A stretch of DNA of 64,000 bases from Bacillota bacterium (GCA_009779975.1 WRAY01000006.1:1-64000); one strand, 5' to 3'. Shown: positions 32,914-43,004, numbered from the stretch's first letter. Numbers and translations are program-made. The notes: generated from the letters alone by a model not told the origin.

Positions 32914-33711
32914 ATGGAACAAAAATCAAAAAAGAAAAAATTAGGTTTGGCGCTGGGTGCGGGAGCATTCAGAGGTTTTTGTCATATTGGCGTTATTGAG
33001 GCATTAAAAGAACATAATATTGAAATAGATATGATATCCGGTTGTTCAATGGGGGCGATTATTGGAGGATGTGTCGCTGCCGGCATTTCAATAGAGCAAG
33101 TAAAAGAGATGGTTTTGTCTATAAAAAGAAGAAGAAAGATAATGGAATTTAACCTTTTCACACCAAAAAAAGGGGCGGTTTCAGGAAAGAGAATATCTGC
33201 AATACTCAAAGAAACTCTTGGAGATATTTCAATTGAAGATGCAAAAATTCCTTTTGCAGCAACAGCAGTCGATTTCAAAAAAGGAGAATTAATAACCTTT
33301 AATTCTGGTGTTATGCGTGACATACTTCGTGCAAGCATGTCAATACCGGGACTTTTCCGTCCGGTTTCCGTTGGAAAATATGAGGTTTTGGTTGACGGTT
33401 GCGTTTTGGAAAGTGTTCCTGTGGATGCAACATTATCGCTTGGCGCAGATGTTGTGGTGGCGGTGGATGCGCTTGGTCCGCCAAAAGACATAGGAAAGAT
33501 GAGAGGACTTCTTTCAACGCTTAAAAGAACTTTTGTTCTTGCTTGCTGGGAAAAAGATAAAATTAAAATGCAAAAGGCTGATATTATCATAACACCTGAA
33601 ATGAAGGGTGTCAGCCTGTTTGGGTTGAAACATCGAAAGCAGTCAATAAAAGAAGGATACGATAGCACTATTGAAAAAATCCCGCAGATATTAGAGTTGT
33701 TGAGAAACTAA
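32914..33711 (+). CDS. patatin-like phospholipase (RssA-type)
   Basis: 265 residues from the ATG at 32914 (AAGGAG 8 nt upstream; a GTG at 32905 is rejected). G-L-A-L-G-A-G-A-F-R-G is the oxyanion loop near 11-20, G-C-S-M-G at ~41-45 carries the nucleophile Ser, and V-D-G-C-V near 166-170 supplies the Asp of the dyad (usually D-G-G or D-G-A). No signal peptide, so an intracellular lipid acyl hydrolase. It sits between aroG and cysK with no clear functional link. Confidence 0.9.
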   Translation: MEQKSKKKKLGLALGAGAFRGFCHIGVIEALKEHNIEIDMISGCSMGAIIGGCVAAGISIEQVKEMVLSIKRRRKIMEFNLFTPKKGAVSGKRISAILKETLGDISIEDAKIPFAATAVDFKKGELITFNSGVMRDILRASMSIPGLFRPVSVGKYEVLVDGCVLESVPVDATLSLGADVVVAVDALGPPKDIGKMRGLLSTLKRTFVLACWEKDKIKMQKADIIITPEMKGVSLFGLKHRKQSIKEGYDSTIEKIPQILELLRN

Positions 33712-33782
33712 TAAATTAAATATAAAAAAAAACTGCAACTAATTATTAAAAAATTTAGATTGTGTCAAAAAAGGAGAATTTT

Positions 33783-34709
33783 ATGAAAATATACAAAAAT
33801 TTATCGGAACTTATTGGGACAACCCCAATGCTTGAACTTGTTCAATATAATGCTCAAAACAATCTAAAGGCAAAAATTATTGCAAAATTAGAGAGTTTTA
33901 ATCCGGGGGGAAGCGTTAAAGACAGAATTGCTTTTGCGATGATTGATGATGCCGAAAAAAAAGGTGTTATCAAAAAAGACACGCTGATTGTTGAGCCGAC
34001 AAGCGGCAACACCGGAGTTGGTCTTGCGATGCTTTGCGCTGCAAAGGGCTATAAACTAATGCTGACAATGCCCGAAACAATGAGTATTGAAAGGCGGAAA
34101 CTTCTTAAAGCCTACGGTGCGGAATTAGTTTTAACTGAAGGGGCTAAGGGGATGCGAGGAGCAATCGCAAAAGCACAAGAGTTACATCAAGAGATCTCTA
34201 ACTCATTCGTTCCTTCACAATTTGATAATCCTGCAAATCCGGAGTTTCACTATTCGACAACCGGCACTGAAATATGGGATTCAACAAGCGGTAAAATTGA
34301 TATTTTAATCAGCGGAATAGGGACAGGCGGAACAATTAGTGGTGCCGGAAAATTTTTGAAAGAAAAAAATACAAACCTAAAAATTGTCGCAGTTGAGCCG
34401 TTTGACAGTCCGGTATTGTCGCAAGGTTCATTTGGTCCGCACAAAATTCAAGGAATAGGAGCCGGATTTGTTCCAAACACCCTAAACACTAAAATTTACG
34501 ACGAAATAATCACAGTCAAAACGGAAGAGGCATATAAAGCAGCAAGAGAAATTGCGAAGTCTGATGGGGTTCTTGTTGGAATATCATCAGGTGCTGCGTT
34601 ATATGCCGCAACACAGGTTGCTCTAAAAAAAGAAAATGAAAAAAAGGTGATAGTTGTTATTCTTCCTGATAATGGCGAAAGGTATCTTTCAACAGAATTA
34701 TTTGAATAA
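33783..34709 (+). CDS. cysK: cysteine synthase
   Basis: 308 residues from the ATG at 33783 (AAAGGAG 8 nt upstream). PLP enzyme making cysteine from O-acetylserine and sulfide. P-G-G-S-V-K-D-R-I near 37-45 has the PLP lysine, T-S-G-N-T-G near 70-75 binds substrate, [10 protein letters not shown] near 174-183 the phosphate, and S-S-G-A-A near 263-267. cysE lies 61 bp downstream, so the two steps of cysteine synthesis are adjacent. Confidence 0.96.
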   Translation: MKIYKNLSELIGTTPMLELVQYNAQNNLKAKIIAKLESFNPGGSVKDRIAFAMIDDAEKKGVIKKDTLIVEPTSGNTGVGLAMLCAAKGYKLMLTMPETMSIERRKLLKAYGAELVLTEGAKGMRGAIAKAQELHQEISNSFVPSQFDNPANPEFHYSTTGTEIWDSTSGKIDILISGIGTGGTISGAGKFLKEKNTNLKIVAVEPFDSPVLSQGSFGPHKIQGIGAGFVPNTLNTKIYDEIITVKTEEAYKAAREIAKSDGVLVGISSGAALYAATQVALKKENEKKVIVVILPDNGERYLSTELFE

Positions 34710-34730
34710 TAAATCTATTTTTCGTTAAAT

Positions 34731-34743
34731 ATGTCAGACATAC
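34731..34743. promoter_or_regulatory. palindrome TATGTCAGACATA before cysE
   Basis: A 13-bp perfect palindrome around a central A in the cysK-cysE gap. Related 13-mers occur at 35425, 38544 and 40308. A transcription factor site is possible, but the motif is too short to be sure. Confidence 0.3.
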
Positions 34744-34770
34744 ATTGTAAAAGCAAGGAGTTTTTAAAAT

Positions 34771-35412
34771 ATGATAGAACAATTTTTAAATGACAGAAAC
34801 AAAACAAAACAACTCTTGTCACACTTGATGCAAGATGATATTCGGCAAAAGGAAACGAATATCAAAGATAAATTAATCTTTGAAAAATTTTGTGATGACT
34901 TAAAAAAAGCAAAAAAGCATATCAAAGATGATGCAGAGTTTCTTTTTAAAAATGACCCGTCGGTCTCTGATATTATCGTTATGAATTCCTACACCAGTGT
35001 TTTTGCCGTTGCGTGTTATAGGATTGCTCATATCTACCCATGCGAAATAGTTTCAAGACAAATTGCTGAATATGCAAAGTCACTAACAGGTGTTGACATT
35101 CATCCGAATGCCCGCATTGGTGTGCCTTTTGCTCTCGACCATGGTGTTGGGACCGTGATTGGGGAAACGAGTGTTATTGGATCAAACTCAATGCTGTATC
35201 ATGGGGTGACGCTTGGGGCGAGACACTTAAAAGAAAGAGAGCAGGTTGGGGAGGATAGACACCCAAAATTAGGAAACAATGTCATAGTCTATTCCAACAC
35301 AACAATTCTCGGCAATTTATTTATTCCTGACAACTCAATAATAGGAGCAAACAAATTCATAAAAAATCAAAAAGACCTTGATGAAATTTGTCTAAAACAA
35401 GGAACTCGCTAA
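34771..35412 (+). CDS. cysE: serine O-acetyltransferase
   Basis: 213 residues, AAGGAG before the ATG. Makes O-acetylserine for CysK. A helical N-terminal domain is followed by the left-handed hexapeptide beta-helix: G-V-D-I-H-P-N-A-R-I-G, D-H-G-V-G-T-V-I-G-E-T-S-V-I-G, and Y-H-G-V-T-L-G-A-R-H-L-K-E-R. R-H-P-K-L-G appears as D-R-H-P-K-L-G-N-N-V. It is shorter than the E. coli enzyme at the C-terminus, as usual in Gram-positives. Confidence 0.95.
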   Translation: MIEQFLNDRNKTKQLLSHLMQDDIRQKETNIKDKLIFEKFCDDLKKAKKHIKDDAEFLFKNDPSVSDIIVMNSYTSVFAVACYRIAHIYPCEIVSRQIAEYAKSLTGVDIHPNARIGVPFALDHGVGTVIGETSVIGSNSMLYHGVTLGARHLKEREQVGEDRHPKLGNNVIVYSNTTILGNLFIPDNSIIGANKFIKNQKDLDEICLKQGTR

Positions 35413-35474
35413 AAAATAACATAATATGTCACGCATACTGTGTTAAAATCATTAAAACAAAAGGAAGAACAAAA

Positions 35475-35813
35475 ATGGAGAATTGTATTTTTTGCAAAAT
35501 TATTAAGGGAGAAATTCCTTCGAAAAAAATTTATGAAGATAACCTTTTTATAATTTTTCATGACATAAACCCCATTTCAAAAATCCATTATCTTGCTGTT
35601 CCAAAAACACATTATGCAACTTTAGGCGAAATGACCACAGAAGATGAAAAAAATCTCGGCAAAATTTTTGCTAAAATCTCATCAATGCAAAAGGAACTAA
35701 AACTAGAAAACGGCTATCGTTTGGTCATCAACCAAGGCAATGATGCCGGACAAACTATCTTTCACCTCCACATTCACATTCTGGCAGGACAAGAAATGGA
35801 GTTTTGTGTTTAG
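35475..35813 (+). CDS. HIT-family nucleotide hydrolase
   Basis: 112 residues from the ATG at 35475 (AAAAGGAAG upstream; the longer reading from 35388 overlaps cysE). HinT-like: C-I-F-C-K-I-I-x-G-E-I-P-S near 3-15, D-I-N-P-I-S-K-I-H-Y-L near 32-42, and the histidine triad H-L-H-I-H-I near 99-104. HinT enzymes split purine nucleoside phosphoramidates. The gene for the next unknown protein starts 9 bp after its stop. Confidence 0.93.
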   Translation: MENCIFCKIIKGEIPSKKIYEDNLFIIFHDINPISKIHYLAVPKTHYATLGEMTTEDEKNLGKIFAKISSMQKELKLENGYRLVINQGNDAGQTIFHLHIHILAGQEMEFCV

Positions 35814-35821
35814 AGACTTAG

Positions 35822-36625
35822 ATGAAATTTTTCAATAATGAAAAAAATTTATTAGAATATTTTCGCGGAGTTGATAGCGAAGAGGTTATGCTTATTCCAA
35901 ATGTTAAAGAAACAAGCATGATTTTTCAATCTGTTAAATGTCCAAAGAATTGGGAGAAATGGACGGATAGTTCTCATAAAGGTGCTTTACCGCCAGATTA
36001 TTTTTGCAATGAATTTAAATTAATGATGGAAATTATGCGTGTGGATGATAAATCTCGTCAAAATGAAAAAGGCAGAATTGTCAATCCAACGATTGAAAGA
36101 GAGAGTAGGATTGAATTGGAAATAAGAAAAAAAATAAATATTTCTGCAAATTCGCATGTGCTTGTGGTTGGAGCCAATACTGATTTGCCAACATATGATA
36201 ATCATAATTACATTTTTTATAGGAAAAACTTTAAACGAGTGTTAGATAAACATAAAGAAAAAATACAAAATTATAAGAAAAACCATCCATCATTTAAATT
36301 AATTTTTTTTGTCATGGATGAGTCAACAGGTTATTTTGAAGATAGGACAAGTTTAGCAGCGGAAAGGGGTTTTGTAGGTGGTGAAATGTTTATAGGCACT
36401 CCTCATTTCCATTTTCTTGATGATGCTTTTGTTGGTCAGTTTTTAAATTGCGAAATAGATTATTTAATATGGTGGACACCATGGAAACTTGTAGACACGA
36501 CTGATGGAATCATCCCTTTTCCTAGAGCAGTTGTGATTGATATAAAAAAATTTTTTCAAGATAAAAAAAATTATCAAAAGGTGTTGAAATATGATGAGAG
36601 ACATATGTTTAGTTCGGAGATGTAG
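35822..36625 (+). CDS. protein of unknown function
   Basis: 267 residues, alpha/beta and soluble, no signal peptide or membrane helix. A middle segment I-E-R-E-S-R-I-E-L-E-I-R-K-K-I, then V-L-V-V-G-A-N-T-D-L, L-I-F-F-V-M-D-E-S-T-G-Y-F near 160-175, and a W-W-T-P-W stretch near 218 are the most distinctive parts. The alternation of strands ending in acidic residues would suit a nuclease-like or Rossmann-type fold, but no motif settles it. No clear ribosome site. AT-rich relative to its neighbours, so it may be an accessory insertion between HIT and yybS. Confidence 0.6.
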   Translation: MKFFNNEKNLLEYFRGVDSEEVMLIPNVKETSMIFQSVKCPKNWEKWTDSSHKGALPPDYFCNEFKLMMEIMRVDDKSRQNEKGRIVNPTIERESRIELEIRKKINISANSHVLVVGANTDLPTYDNHNYIFYRKNFKRVLDKHKEKIQNYKKNHPSFKLIFFVMDESTGYFEDRTSLAAERGFVGGEMFIGTPHFHFLDDAFVGQFLNCEIDYLIWWTPWKLVDTTDGIIPFPRAVVIDIKKFFQDKKNYQKVLKYDERHMFSSEM

Positions 36626-36713
36626 TGGTTTAAACGAAGTAAAGTTATAACAGTATCTACTAAATACGATTAGTCTGAGTTGTTACATTGTTAAAAAATA
36701 TGGTATTATCCGC

Positions 36714-36742
36714 TTGACAATTGATTGTGATTGGTTTAATAT
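36714..36742 (+). promoter_or_regulatory. promoter of yybS-rplI (near-leaderless)
   Basis: TTGACA (36714-36719), 17-nt spacer, TAATAT (36737-36742), 9 nt before the GTG start at 36752, no Shine-Dalgarno. Confidence 0.55.
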
Positions 36743-36751
36743 TGTGTTAAG

Positions 36752-38074
36752 GTGTCTTTAAAAGAAAAGAAATTTTCTAGAAAAACAATTTTGTCGTTTG
36801 TTTTGTTGCAAGTTTTATGGGTTATTCTTTTGGCAGTATCCATACTTTTTCCGCTTGCGACTGTTGTGACCCTCATTCCTTTGATTGTTTTGACGGCACT
36901 TTTCCACATCAAAAACTGCAGAGCAAATCTGCTTATTATGATCGTGGCACAAGTAACGGTTGCATTTGCTTCCCGAGGCGATATAATCATTATACTTTTT
37001 TCCTTGACGATGGTTATGGGAACACTTGCAATGTTGTGGGGATTGAAATACCGCTCTTATAAGGTCGGAGCAGGACTCTCATCTCTTGTTATGGTTCTTG
37101 TGGCGCTCTCGACGCTTTTATTTTATTTTGTTATTCAACTTATTCAAGGAGAAGATGTTCGCTTGTATCAAGTTGTCGGAAACTATGTTTTGAGTGCGAT
37201 TTCTCTTGAGAACGCCAATAGCGTGGTTGCTAGCACCGGTTCTCAACTAAGGCTTATTGCAAGATTTTATTATGCGTTCAGTCAAGGAACTCCTGCTGCT
37301 ATTGCTGACTACTACAACTTTAACGCCCCGGCAATTATAATGTTTAATGATAGAGTGATGAGTTGGGCAGAAAATGGGACAATATTCTATGACATAATGT
37401 CAGCGGCAGCGTTTATGGGGATTTTTTCGTTTTTGCTTATTTCATTAGTAAATTGGAAAACTTCAAACATCAAGATTGAGAGCAACTGGGCATTCACAGT
37501 TATAACAGAGCCTGTTAAGTTCAAGGATATGCGGCTGGGCAAAAAATATTTTCTCTACTTTTTTCTTCCGTCACTTGTTGTTATGTCTATTGGCTGGATA
37601 TCTTCTCTTGCCAATCCAATGGAAAACATAAGCACCATTACTTCTGCGACAGTTAATATTTTTATCACAATCCCAACAGGGTTTGCAGCCTTTGCACTAT
37701 TGACACATTCAATTGACAGGATAAAGTTACGGCGAATAAAAATACCGCTTTTTATCACTCTTGGAGGATTGTTTTTGGCGGCAATGGTGATGCCGATTGT
37801 AATGTTTGCGATATCGTTTTTGGGGCTTGCCGACAGCCTTATCAATGTCCGAAAATTGCTGAATTATGCTTTTGCGCCTTTGTCAAAAGAGGAATTAGAA
37901 ATGAGAAGAAAAGAGATAGAAAAAAAAGTTGAAGAAGAAAAGATGAAGAGAAAAAAAGATTATGATGTCTTTAAAAAAATTGAAAGAAAGGACGACCCGC
38001 TAGAAATAGAAAACCTAGAAAATATTTTAGACACCATGGAGGAAGAAGAAGATGAAAGTAATATTGACAAGTGA
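36752..38074 (+). CDS. YybS-like multi-pass membrane protein (DUF2232)
   Basis: 440 residues, GTG start. About eight hydrophobic helices through ~residue 365, then a cytosolic, charged, helical tail ([19 protein letters not shown]...) of ~75 residues. The layout and position directly before rplI match the yybS family of Bacillota, where yybS-gdpP-rplI is the usual order; the c-di-AMP phosphodiesterase gene gdpP is missing here. Function unknown. Its 3' end overlaps rplI by 23 bp. Confidence 0.75.
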   Translation: MSLKEKKFSRKTILSFVLLQVLWVILLAVSILFPLATVVTLIPLIVLTALFHIKNCRANLLIMIVAQVTVAFASRGDIIIILFSLTMVMGTLAMLWGLKYRSYKVGAGLSSLVMVLVALSTLLFYFVIQLIQGEDVRLYQVVGNYVLSAISLENANSVVASTGSQLRLIARFYYAFSQGTPAAIADYYNFNAPAIIMFNDRVMSWAENGTIFYDIMSAAAFMGIFSFLLISLVNWKTSNIKIESNWAFTVITEPVKFKDMRLGKKYFLYFFLPSLVVMSIGWISSLANPMENISTITSATVNIFITIPTGFAAFALLTHSIDRIKLRRIKIPLFITLGGLFLAAMVMPIVMFAISFLGLADSLINVRKLLNYAFAPLSKEELEMRRKEIEKKVEEEKMKRKKDYDVFKKIERKDDPLEIENLENILDTMEEEEDESNIDK

Positions 38075-38501
38075 TGTTAAAGGTCAGGGCAAAAAAGGCG
38101 ATGTCATTAATGTTAGTGATGGCTATGCTAAGAATTTTTTGTTTAAAAACAATCTTGCGCTTGAGGCAAATGCAGTAAACATGAATGTTTTGAATAATGC
38201 TAAAAAATCGGAAGAGCATCGGCTTGCGGTTGAGAGGGCTGCGTTTGCGGAAATTGCTGAAAAGATAAACAAAACTTCTTTGACAATTTCAGTTAAAGCG
38301 GGCGAGAGCGGAAAGTTGTTTGGGGCACTGAACACTGCAAGTATTTGTGAGGCGCTTGCAAAAGAGGGTGTTGAGATTGACAAAAGAAAAATCGTCCTCA
38401 ATGAACCGATTAAAATTACCGGAAAGCATGTTTTGCCGGTAAAATTGTATCAAGGAATTAATGCACAACTGAGAGTTGAAGTTGTTGCAGACAAGGTTTA
38501 A
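38052..38501 (+). CDS. rplI: 50S ribosomal protein L9
   Basis: 149 residues, normal length, GGAGGAAG before the ATG, which lies inside the end of the yybS-like gene. [17 protein letters not shown] opens the N-terminal 23S rRNA-binding domain, with G-Y-A-K-N-F-L near 25-31; the long connecting helix and the C-terminal domain (E-V-V) follow. Confidence 0.97.
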   Translation: MKVILTSDVKGQGKKGDVINVSDGYAKNFLFKNNLALEANAVNMNVLNNAKKSEEHRLAVERAAFAEIAEKINKTSLTISVKAGESGKLFGALNTASICEALAKEGVEIDKRKIVLNEPIKITGKHVLPVKLYQGINAQLRVEVVADKV

Positions 38502-38612
38502 GCATTCTTCACAAAAAAATTTAATAGTTAAAAATCTAAATACTATGTATGACATACTGTTTAGAAATAAATAAAAAAATGAACCATTAGGTTCAACGGA
38601 GAAAAACAGCAA

Positions 38613-39479
38613 ATGGCAAAAGAAAGACACGAGTTGAACAAGAATTTGGCACAAATGCTAAAAGGCGGCGTTATCATGGATGTCACGAACGCTGAGCAAG
38701 CGAAAATCGCCCAAGATGCCGGAGCATGTGCGGTAATGGCGCTTGAGAAAATTCCGGCAGACATAAGAGTCGCCGGCGGAGTTTCAAGAATGAGTGACCC
38801 GAAAATGATTAGCGGCATTCAAAAAGCCGTCTCAATCCCGGTTATGGCAAAATGCAGAATAGGGCATATTGTTGAGGCAAGGATTCTGGAGGCTATAGAG
38901 ATTGACTATATTGATGAGAGCGAAGTTTTGACACCGGCAGACGATTTGTTTCAAATTGATAAGTCTCAATTCAAAGTCCCTTTTGTTTGCGGGGCTAAAA
39001 ACCTTGGGGAGGCTCTTCGCAGAATTCATGAAGGGGCTTCAATGATAAGAACAAAGGGTGAGCCGGGGACAGGAAATGTTGTTCAAGCAGTTCATCACAT
39101 GAGAACGATAACAAGAGAAATAGCTGAACTAAGACTAGATAATCTAAAGGTAAAGGCAGAAGAATACAGAGTTCCTCTTTCACTCGTTGAAGAAGTTCTT
39201 GCAAAGAAAAGGCTGCCTGTTGTTAATTTTGCGGCAGGCGGCGTTGCAACTCCTGCAGATGCCTCTTTGATGATGTTGCTTGGTGCTGAAGGAGTTTTTG
39301 TCGGTTCAGGGATTTTCAAGTCTGGAGATCCGAAAAAACGAGCAAATGCAATTGTAAAAGCCGTCACAAACTATCAAGACTATGGAATGATTGCAAAACT
39401 ATCTGAAAACCTAGGCGATGCAATGGTTGGCATAAATGAAAAAGAAATTGAAATCCTAATGGCAGAAAGAGGCTGGTAA
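38613..39479 (+). CDS. pdxS: pyridoxal 5'-phosphate synthase lyase subunit PdxS
   Basis: 288 residues, normal length. Condenses ribose 5-phosphate, glyceraldehyde 3-phosphate and ammonia to [11 protein letters not shown] near 18-25 (catalytic Asp), [10 protein letters not shown] near 76-85 (Lys), [14 protein letters not shown] near 142-155 (second Lys) and G-G-V-A-T-P-A-D near 209-216. A small hairpin (38580-38595) lies before the ribosome site. pdxT follows. Confidence 0.97.
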   Translation: MAKERHELNKNLAQMLKGGVIMDVTNAEQAKIAQDAGACAVMALEKIPADIRVAGGVSRMSDPKMISGIQKAVSIPVMAKCRIGHIVEARILEAIEIDYIDESEVLTPADDLFQIDKSQFKVPFVCGAKNLGEALRRIHEGASMIRTKGEPGTGNVVQAVHHMRTITREIAELRLDNLKVKAEEYRVPLSLVEEVLAKKRLPVVNFAAGGVATPADASLMMLLGAEGVFVGSGIFKSGDPKKRANAIVKAVTNYQDYGMIAKLSENLGDAMVGINEKEIEILMAERGW

Positions 39480-39587
39480 TTCAGGTAATAGGTAAAAGAT
39501 AAAAATTATAGGGGACGCTGCTTTCGCATTGAAAAAACAAACCTTAATTTATGCGTTATGCGATAAGCGTTGTGCGTTAAAAAATTT

Positions 39588-40151
39588 ATGAAAATCGGAA
39601 TACTTGCAGTTCAGGGAGCATTCATTGAACATAAACACATATTAGATTCTCTAGGCATAGAGAGTTTTGAAATAAGGCAAAAAAAGGATGCGATGAGTGA
39701 TTTTGACGGATTAATTCTTCCCGGCGGAGAAAGCACCGTTATGAATAAACTTCTTCGTGAGTTGGACATTTTTGAAACATTAAAAAAGAAAATCAATTCG
39801 GGACTGCCAGTTTTTGGAACTTGTGCCGGAGTTATTTTGTTATCAAAAAAGGTCAAAAATGATAATTTTCTTTGTTTTGAGAGTGCGGATATTGAAGTTG
39901 AGAGGAATGCCTATGGAAGGCAATTGGGAAGTTTTTTGGCAAAAGAAGAATTTAACGACAGTGAGATTAAAATGAGTTTTATTCGAGCGCCAAAAATAAC
40001 GAAGACGGGAAAAGGTGTTGAGGTGTTGGCAAGGGTCAATGGTGATATTGTTGCAGCAAGAGACAAAAAACAACTAATGACGACATTTCACCCTGAATTA
40101 AACACCGATATTGTTCATAAGTATTTTATTGAGATGATAAAAGGTATTTAA
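39588..40151 (+). CDS. pdxT: pyridoxal 5'-phosphate synthase glutaminase subunit PdxT
   Basis: 187 residues from the ATG at 39588. Supplies ammonia from glutamine to PdxS. G-I-L-A-V-Q-G-A-F-I-E-H near 4-15, L-P-G-G-E-S-T near 45-51, the nucleophile G-T-C-A-G near 75-79 and F-H-P-E near 165-168 complete the triad. No Shine-Dalgarno. The 108-bp gap after pdxS contains imperfect GCGTTATGCG-type direct repeats but no other gene. Confidence 0.95.
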   Translation: MKIGILAVQGAFIEHKHILDSLGIESFEIRQKKDAMSDFDGLILPGGESTVMNKLLRELDIFETLKKKINSGLPVFGTCAGVILLSKKVKNDNFLCFESADIEVERNAYGRQLGSFLAKEEFNDSEIKMSFIRAPKITKTGKGVEVLARVNGDIVAARDKKQLMTTFHPELNTDIVHKYFIEMIKGI

Positions 40152-40356
40152 ACCACAGGATAAAACTAGTGTCTTGCCGAAAAACACAGTAAGGCGCTAA
40201 AAATGCGGGATTTAAAAACCTTTTGAGATTACTGCAAATTAATCTTTGTTCACTGAAGTTAATTTGCTCCTATTGTAAAAGGTATTAAAACTGCATTTTA
40301 GTTAACTGTGTCTGACATAGTATTTGTCAATGTGTGTTTTAGAAGGAGATTTTTTT

Positions 40357-41757
40357 ATGCCATTTAGATTAATCAGAAGAAAAATAGGCTGTTTTTTTAA
40401 GATTTTGTTCTTAGGAATTCTTGCCATTGGGCTTGGAATAAGTTTTATTTGGGCGCCTCAAATTGACCATGCTTTAGGACTTCGCGGTGTTGACTATGGC
40501 GATTTTCAAGGAGAATATTCAGCAAGCGATGTCATTGAAATTGGCGATGAAAATGCACGAATGATTATTCATTTTGTTGATGTTGGTCAAGCGGACGCTC
40601 AACTAATTTTAACGCCTTCAGGTCAACGCATCATCATTGATGCCGGAACAGGAATTGGACCATCGGCGGGGTGGCTCATGGAATACATATACGAGCATTT
40701 TGACAGCGAATATATGCGTTCAAGACCTTTTGGTTTTGACTATGCAATTTTAACGCACGCTCATGAAGACCATATGGGAGAGTTTCCTGATGTGCTTGAG
40801 CGATATGGGTCAAGTGTTTTTTATCGTCCGAATGTTTTAGCGACAAGAAGCGGTTTTATTGACCCCGGTGTGAATATGTTAAGGCGAGATAATCTAGGGC
40901 GCTTAGCGGAGCAGAACACCTTAATTTATAGCAGAGTTATAGAAAGAGTCCACAACACCAGTTTAGTGCCGCAAGACGGAGTGAGAGTTGTTTCAGGTGA
41001 TATGCCAATGTATCAAAGAAGAATAACTCCAAAACCGGAGTCAGGAATATATGAGGGTCATCCGAATTTCTATGAATTATTTTTCTACACTCCCACTCGC
41101 AACTTCTACTCAAATCATAATGATTTTTCGCCGATAAAAATTCTTTATTTCCAAGGAAGAAGAATTGTTTTGACAGGTGATGCGGAGAGGATTGGGGAGC
41201 AAGACTTTGTTGATACTATGCGTCAAAGGGCGGAGGCAGGAATAGACAGTGCTAGGTATGGAAAATTCCTTGACTCTAACTTTACTGTTGATGTTATTGC
41301 TCTTGGTCACCATGGTTCAAGAACATCATCCCACGACTTCTTTTTAGAATTTTTAACAACAGACGAATCTCGTCCGCATGTTTTAACAGTAATTTCAACG
41401 GGACAAAACAACCGCCACGGTCATCCGCATTCTCAAGTTCTGAATAGACTTGATGAAATGGGCTTTAATGAAGATAATATTTTGCGGACAGATGTTCACG
41501 GAACTATCGTCATGACAATCTACGAAGGTGAATTGTTTGTCGGCGGAACTGTTCATAGAACTGAGGGTGCGAGTATATCAGCGGCTTTGACATGGATACC
41601 TCTTTCAATCACTCTATGGTTTATTATCGCATTCACAATCCTCATTCTCCCCGGAATTATGAGAAGAAAAAGAAGAAGAGAGAGGAGAAATAATCGCAGA
41701 AACATTAATAATCGTTCAAGAAATAATAGCAATCGAAATAGCAATTGGAGAAGATAG
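40357..41757 (+). CDS. ComEC-like metallo-beta-lactamase-fold hydrolase, membrane-anchored
   Basis: 466 residues from the ATG at 40357, preceded by AGAAGGAGA (a longer in-frame reading from 40324 is rejected). An N-terminal helix (~12-32) anchors or exports it. The catalytic domain opens I-I-H-F-V-D-V-G-Q-A-D-A near 70-81, has T-H-A-H-E-D-H-M-G near 132-140 (metal site), L-T-G-D-A-E near 275, and G-H-H-G-S near 314-318. A C-terminal helix (~415-435) precedes a strongly basic Arg/Asn tail. Similar soluble ComEC-domain proteins are nucleases or phosphodiesterases; the substrate here is unknown. Confidence 0.88.
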   Translation: MPFRLIRRKIGCFFKILFLGILAIGLGISFIWAPQIDHALGLRGVDYGDFQGEYSASDVIEIGDENARMIIHFVDVGQADAQLILTPSGQRIIIDAGTGIGPSAGWLMEYIYEHFDSEYMRSRPFGFDYAILTHAHEDHMGEFPDVLERYGSSVFYRPNVLATRSGFIDPGVNMLRRDNLGRLAEQNTLIYSRVIERVHNTSLVPQDGVRVVSGDMPMYQRRITPKPESGIYEGHPNFYELFFYTPTRNFYSNHNDFSPIKILYFQGRRIVLTGDAERIGEQDFVDTMRQRAEAGIDSARYGKFLDSNFTVDVIALGHHGSRTSSHDFFLEFLTTDESRPHVLTVISTGQNNRHGHPHSQVLNRLDEMGFNEDNILRTDVHGTIVMTIYEGELFVGGTVHRTEGASISAALTWIPLSITLWFIIAFTILILPGIMRRKRRRERRNNRRNINNRSRNNSNRNSNWRR

Positions 41758-41764
41758 GAGTTTT

Positions 41765-42940
41765 ATGAAACTAACAAAACAAGAACTACTCACACGAAAA
41801 GAAAAATTTATTGCAGCCATGAATCAAGTTCATGGTGATTGGGACTATGCTCTTTTTATCTCAAAAGTCAACCAATACTACTTTGCCGGAACAATTCAAA
41901 ACGGATTGTTTGTCATCAAAAAAAACGGAGACAGTTTTTTCTTTGTCAGAAAAAGCGCTGAAAGAGCCAAATTTGAGTCTCCGATAACAGACAATATTTA
42001 CCCAATGCAATCTTATCGTGATTGTGTTGGGATTATTGACGAAAATTTAGGCAACGCATATATTGAAGACGAAGTTTTTTCATATGCAGTTTTGTCACGA
42101 CTTCAAAAATATTTCAAAATAGAAAAAATTCATTCTCTTGAAAATATCGTTAAATTTGTTCGAGCAGTAAAAAGTAAATATGAATTGCACTTAATGCGTG
42201 AATCCGGAAAACAAGTCGATATCTTGATGAAAGAAGTTGTTCCAAAAGTATTAAAAGAGGGTATGAGCGAAGCGGAATTTGCGGGACATATGTATCTCGA
42301 AATGATGAAAAGAGGCTATCAAGGAACTTCAAGAATTTCTGCTTTCCAAACCGAAATTGCGGGCGGAAATTATTCCTTTGGAAAAAATATGCTTCTTCCG
42401 ACAAATTTTGACGGTCCCGGAGGTTGGAAAGGAAATTGTCCCGCATATCCGGGAGGAGGAAGTCCTTTGACAAAGTTGCAAAAAGGCGATTTAGTTTTTG
42501 TTGACACATGTTTCACCATCGAGGGCTATCACACCGACAAAACTCAAATCTTTTCATTCGGAAAAAAACCAAGTGACGAGGTTTTAAAAGATCATGCCTT
42601 TTGCAAAAATTTAATCCACACAATTTCAAAAAAATTAGTAGTCGGGGCAATCCCGTCAAAAATCTATGAAGAAACAATCGCCTCACTCTCAGAGGACGAA
42701 CTAAAAGGTTTTATGAACGGCGTTCGTTTTTTAGGGCATGGTGTTGGACTTCTCATCGATGAATTTCCGGTAATCGCAAAAGGCTTTGATATGCCTCTAA
42801 TGGAAAACATGACCATAGCCCTTGAGCCAAAAAAACGCATTGAGGGTGTGGGGCTTGTCGGGGTTGAAGAAACCTATCACATAACAAAAGACGGAGCCAT
42901 TAGTTTAACAGGCGAACCGCAAGATATAGTAGTTATATAA
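41765..42940 (+). CDS. M24 family metallopeptidase (Xaa-Pro dipeptidase-like)
   Basis: 391 residues, AGGAG before the ATG. A creatinase-like N-terminal domain (~1-130) precedes the pita-bread fold. Metal ligands: V-D-T-C-F near 247-251 and D-K-T-Q near 258-261, H in G-H-G-V-G-L near 326-331, E in A-L-E-P near 356-359, and E-E near 374-375. It probably releases N-terminal residues before proline. It follows the ComEC-like gene by 7 bp, so they may be co-transcribed. Confidence 0.9.
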   Translation: MKLTKQELLTRKEKFIAAMNQVHGDWDYALFISKVNQYYFAGTIQNGLFVIKKNGDSFFFVRKSAERAKFESPITDNIYPMQSYRDCVGIIDENLGNAYIEDEVFSYAVLSRLQKYFKIEKIHSLENIVKFVRAVKSKYELHLMRESGKQVDILMKEVVPKVLKEGMSEAEFAGHMYLEMMKRGYQGTSRISAFQTEIAGGNYSFGKNMLLPTNFDGPGGWKGNCPAYPGGGSPLTKLQKGDLVFVDTCFTIEGYHTDKTQIFSFGKKPSDEVLKDHAFCKNLIHTISKKLVVGAIPSKIYEETIASLSEDELKGFMNGVRFLGHGVGLLIDEFPVIAKGFDMPLMENMTIALEPKKRIEGVGLVGVEETYHITKDGAISLTGEPQDIVVI

Positions 42941-43004
42941 AACAGAAGAATCAATTATTTTATAAATGATGAGTATGTAAAAAAATATTTGAATAATCAT
43001 AAAC

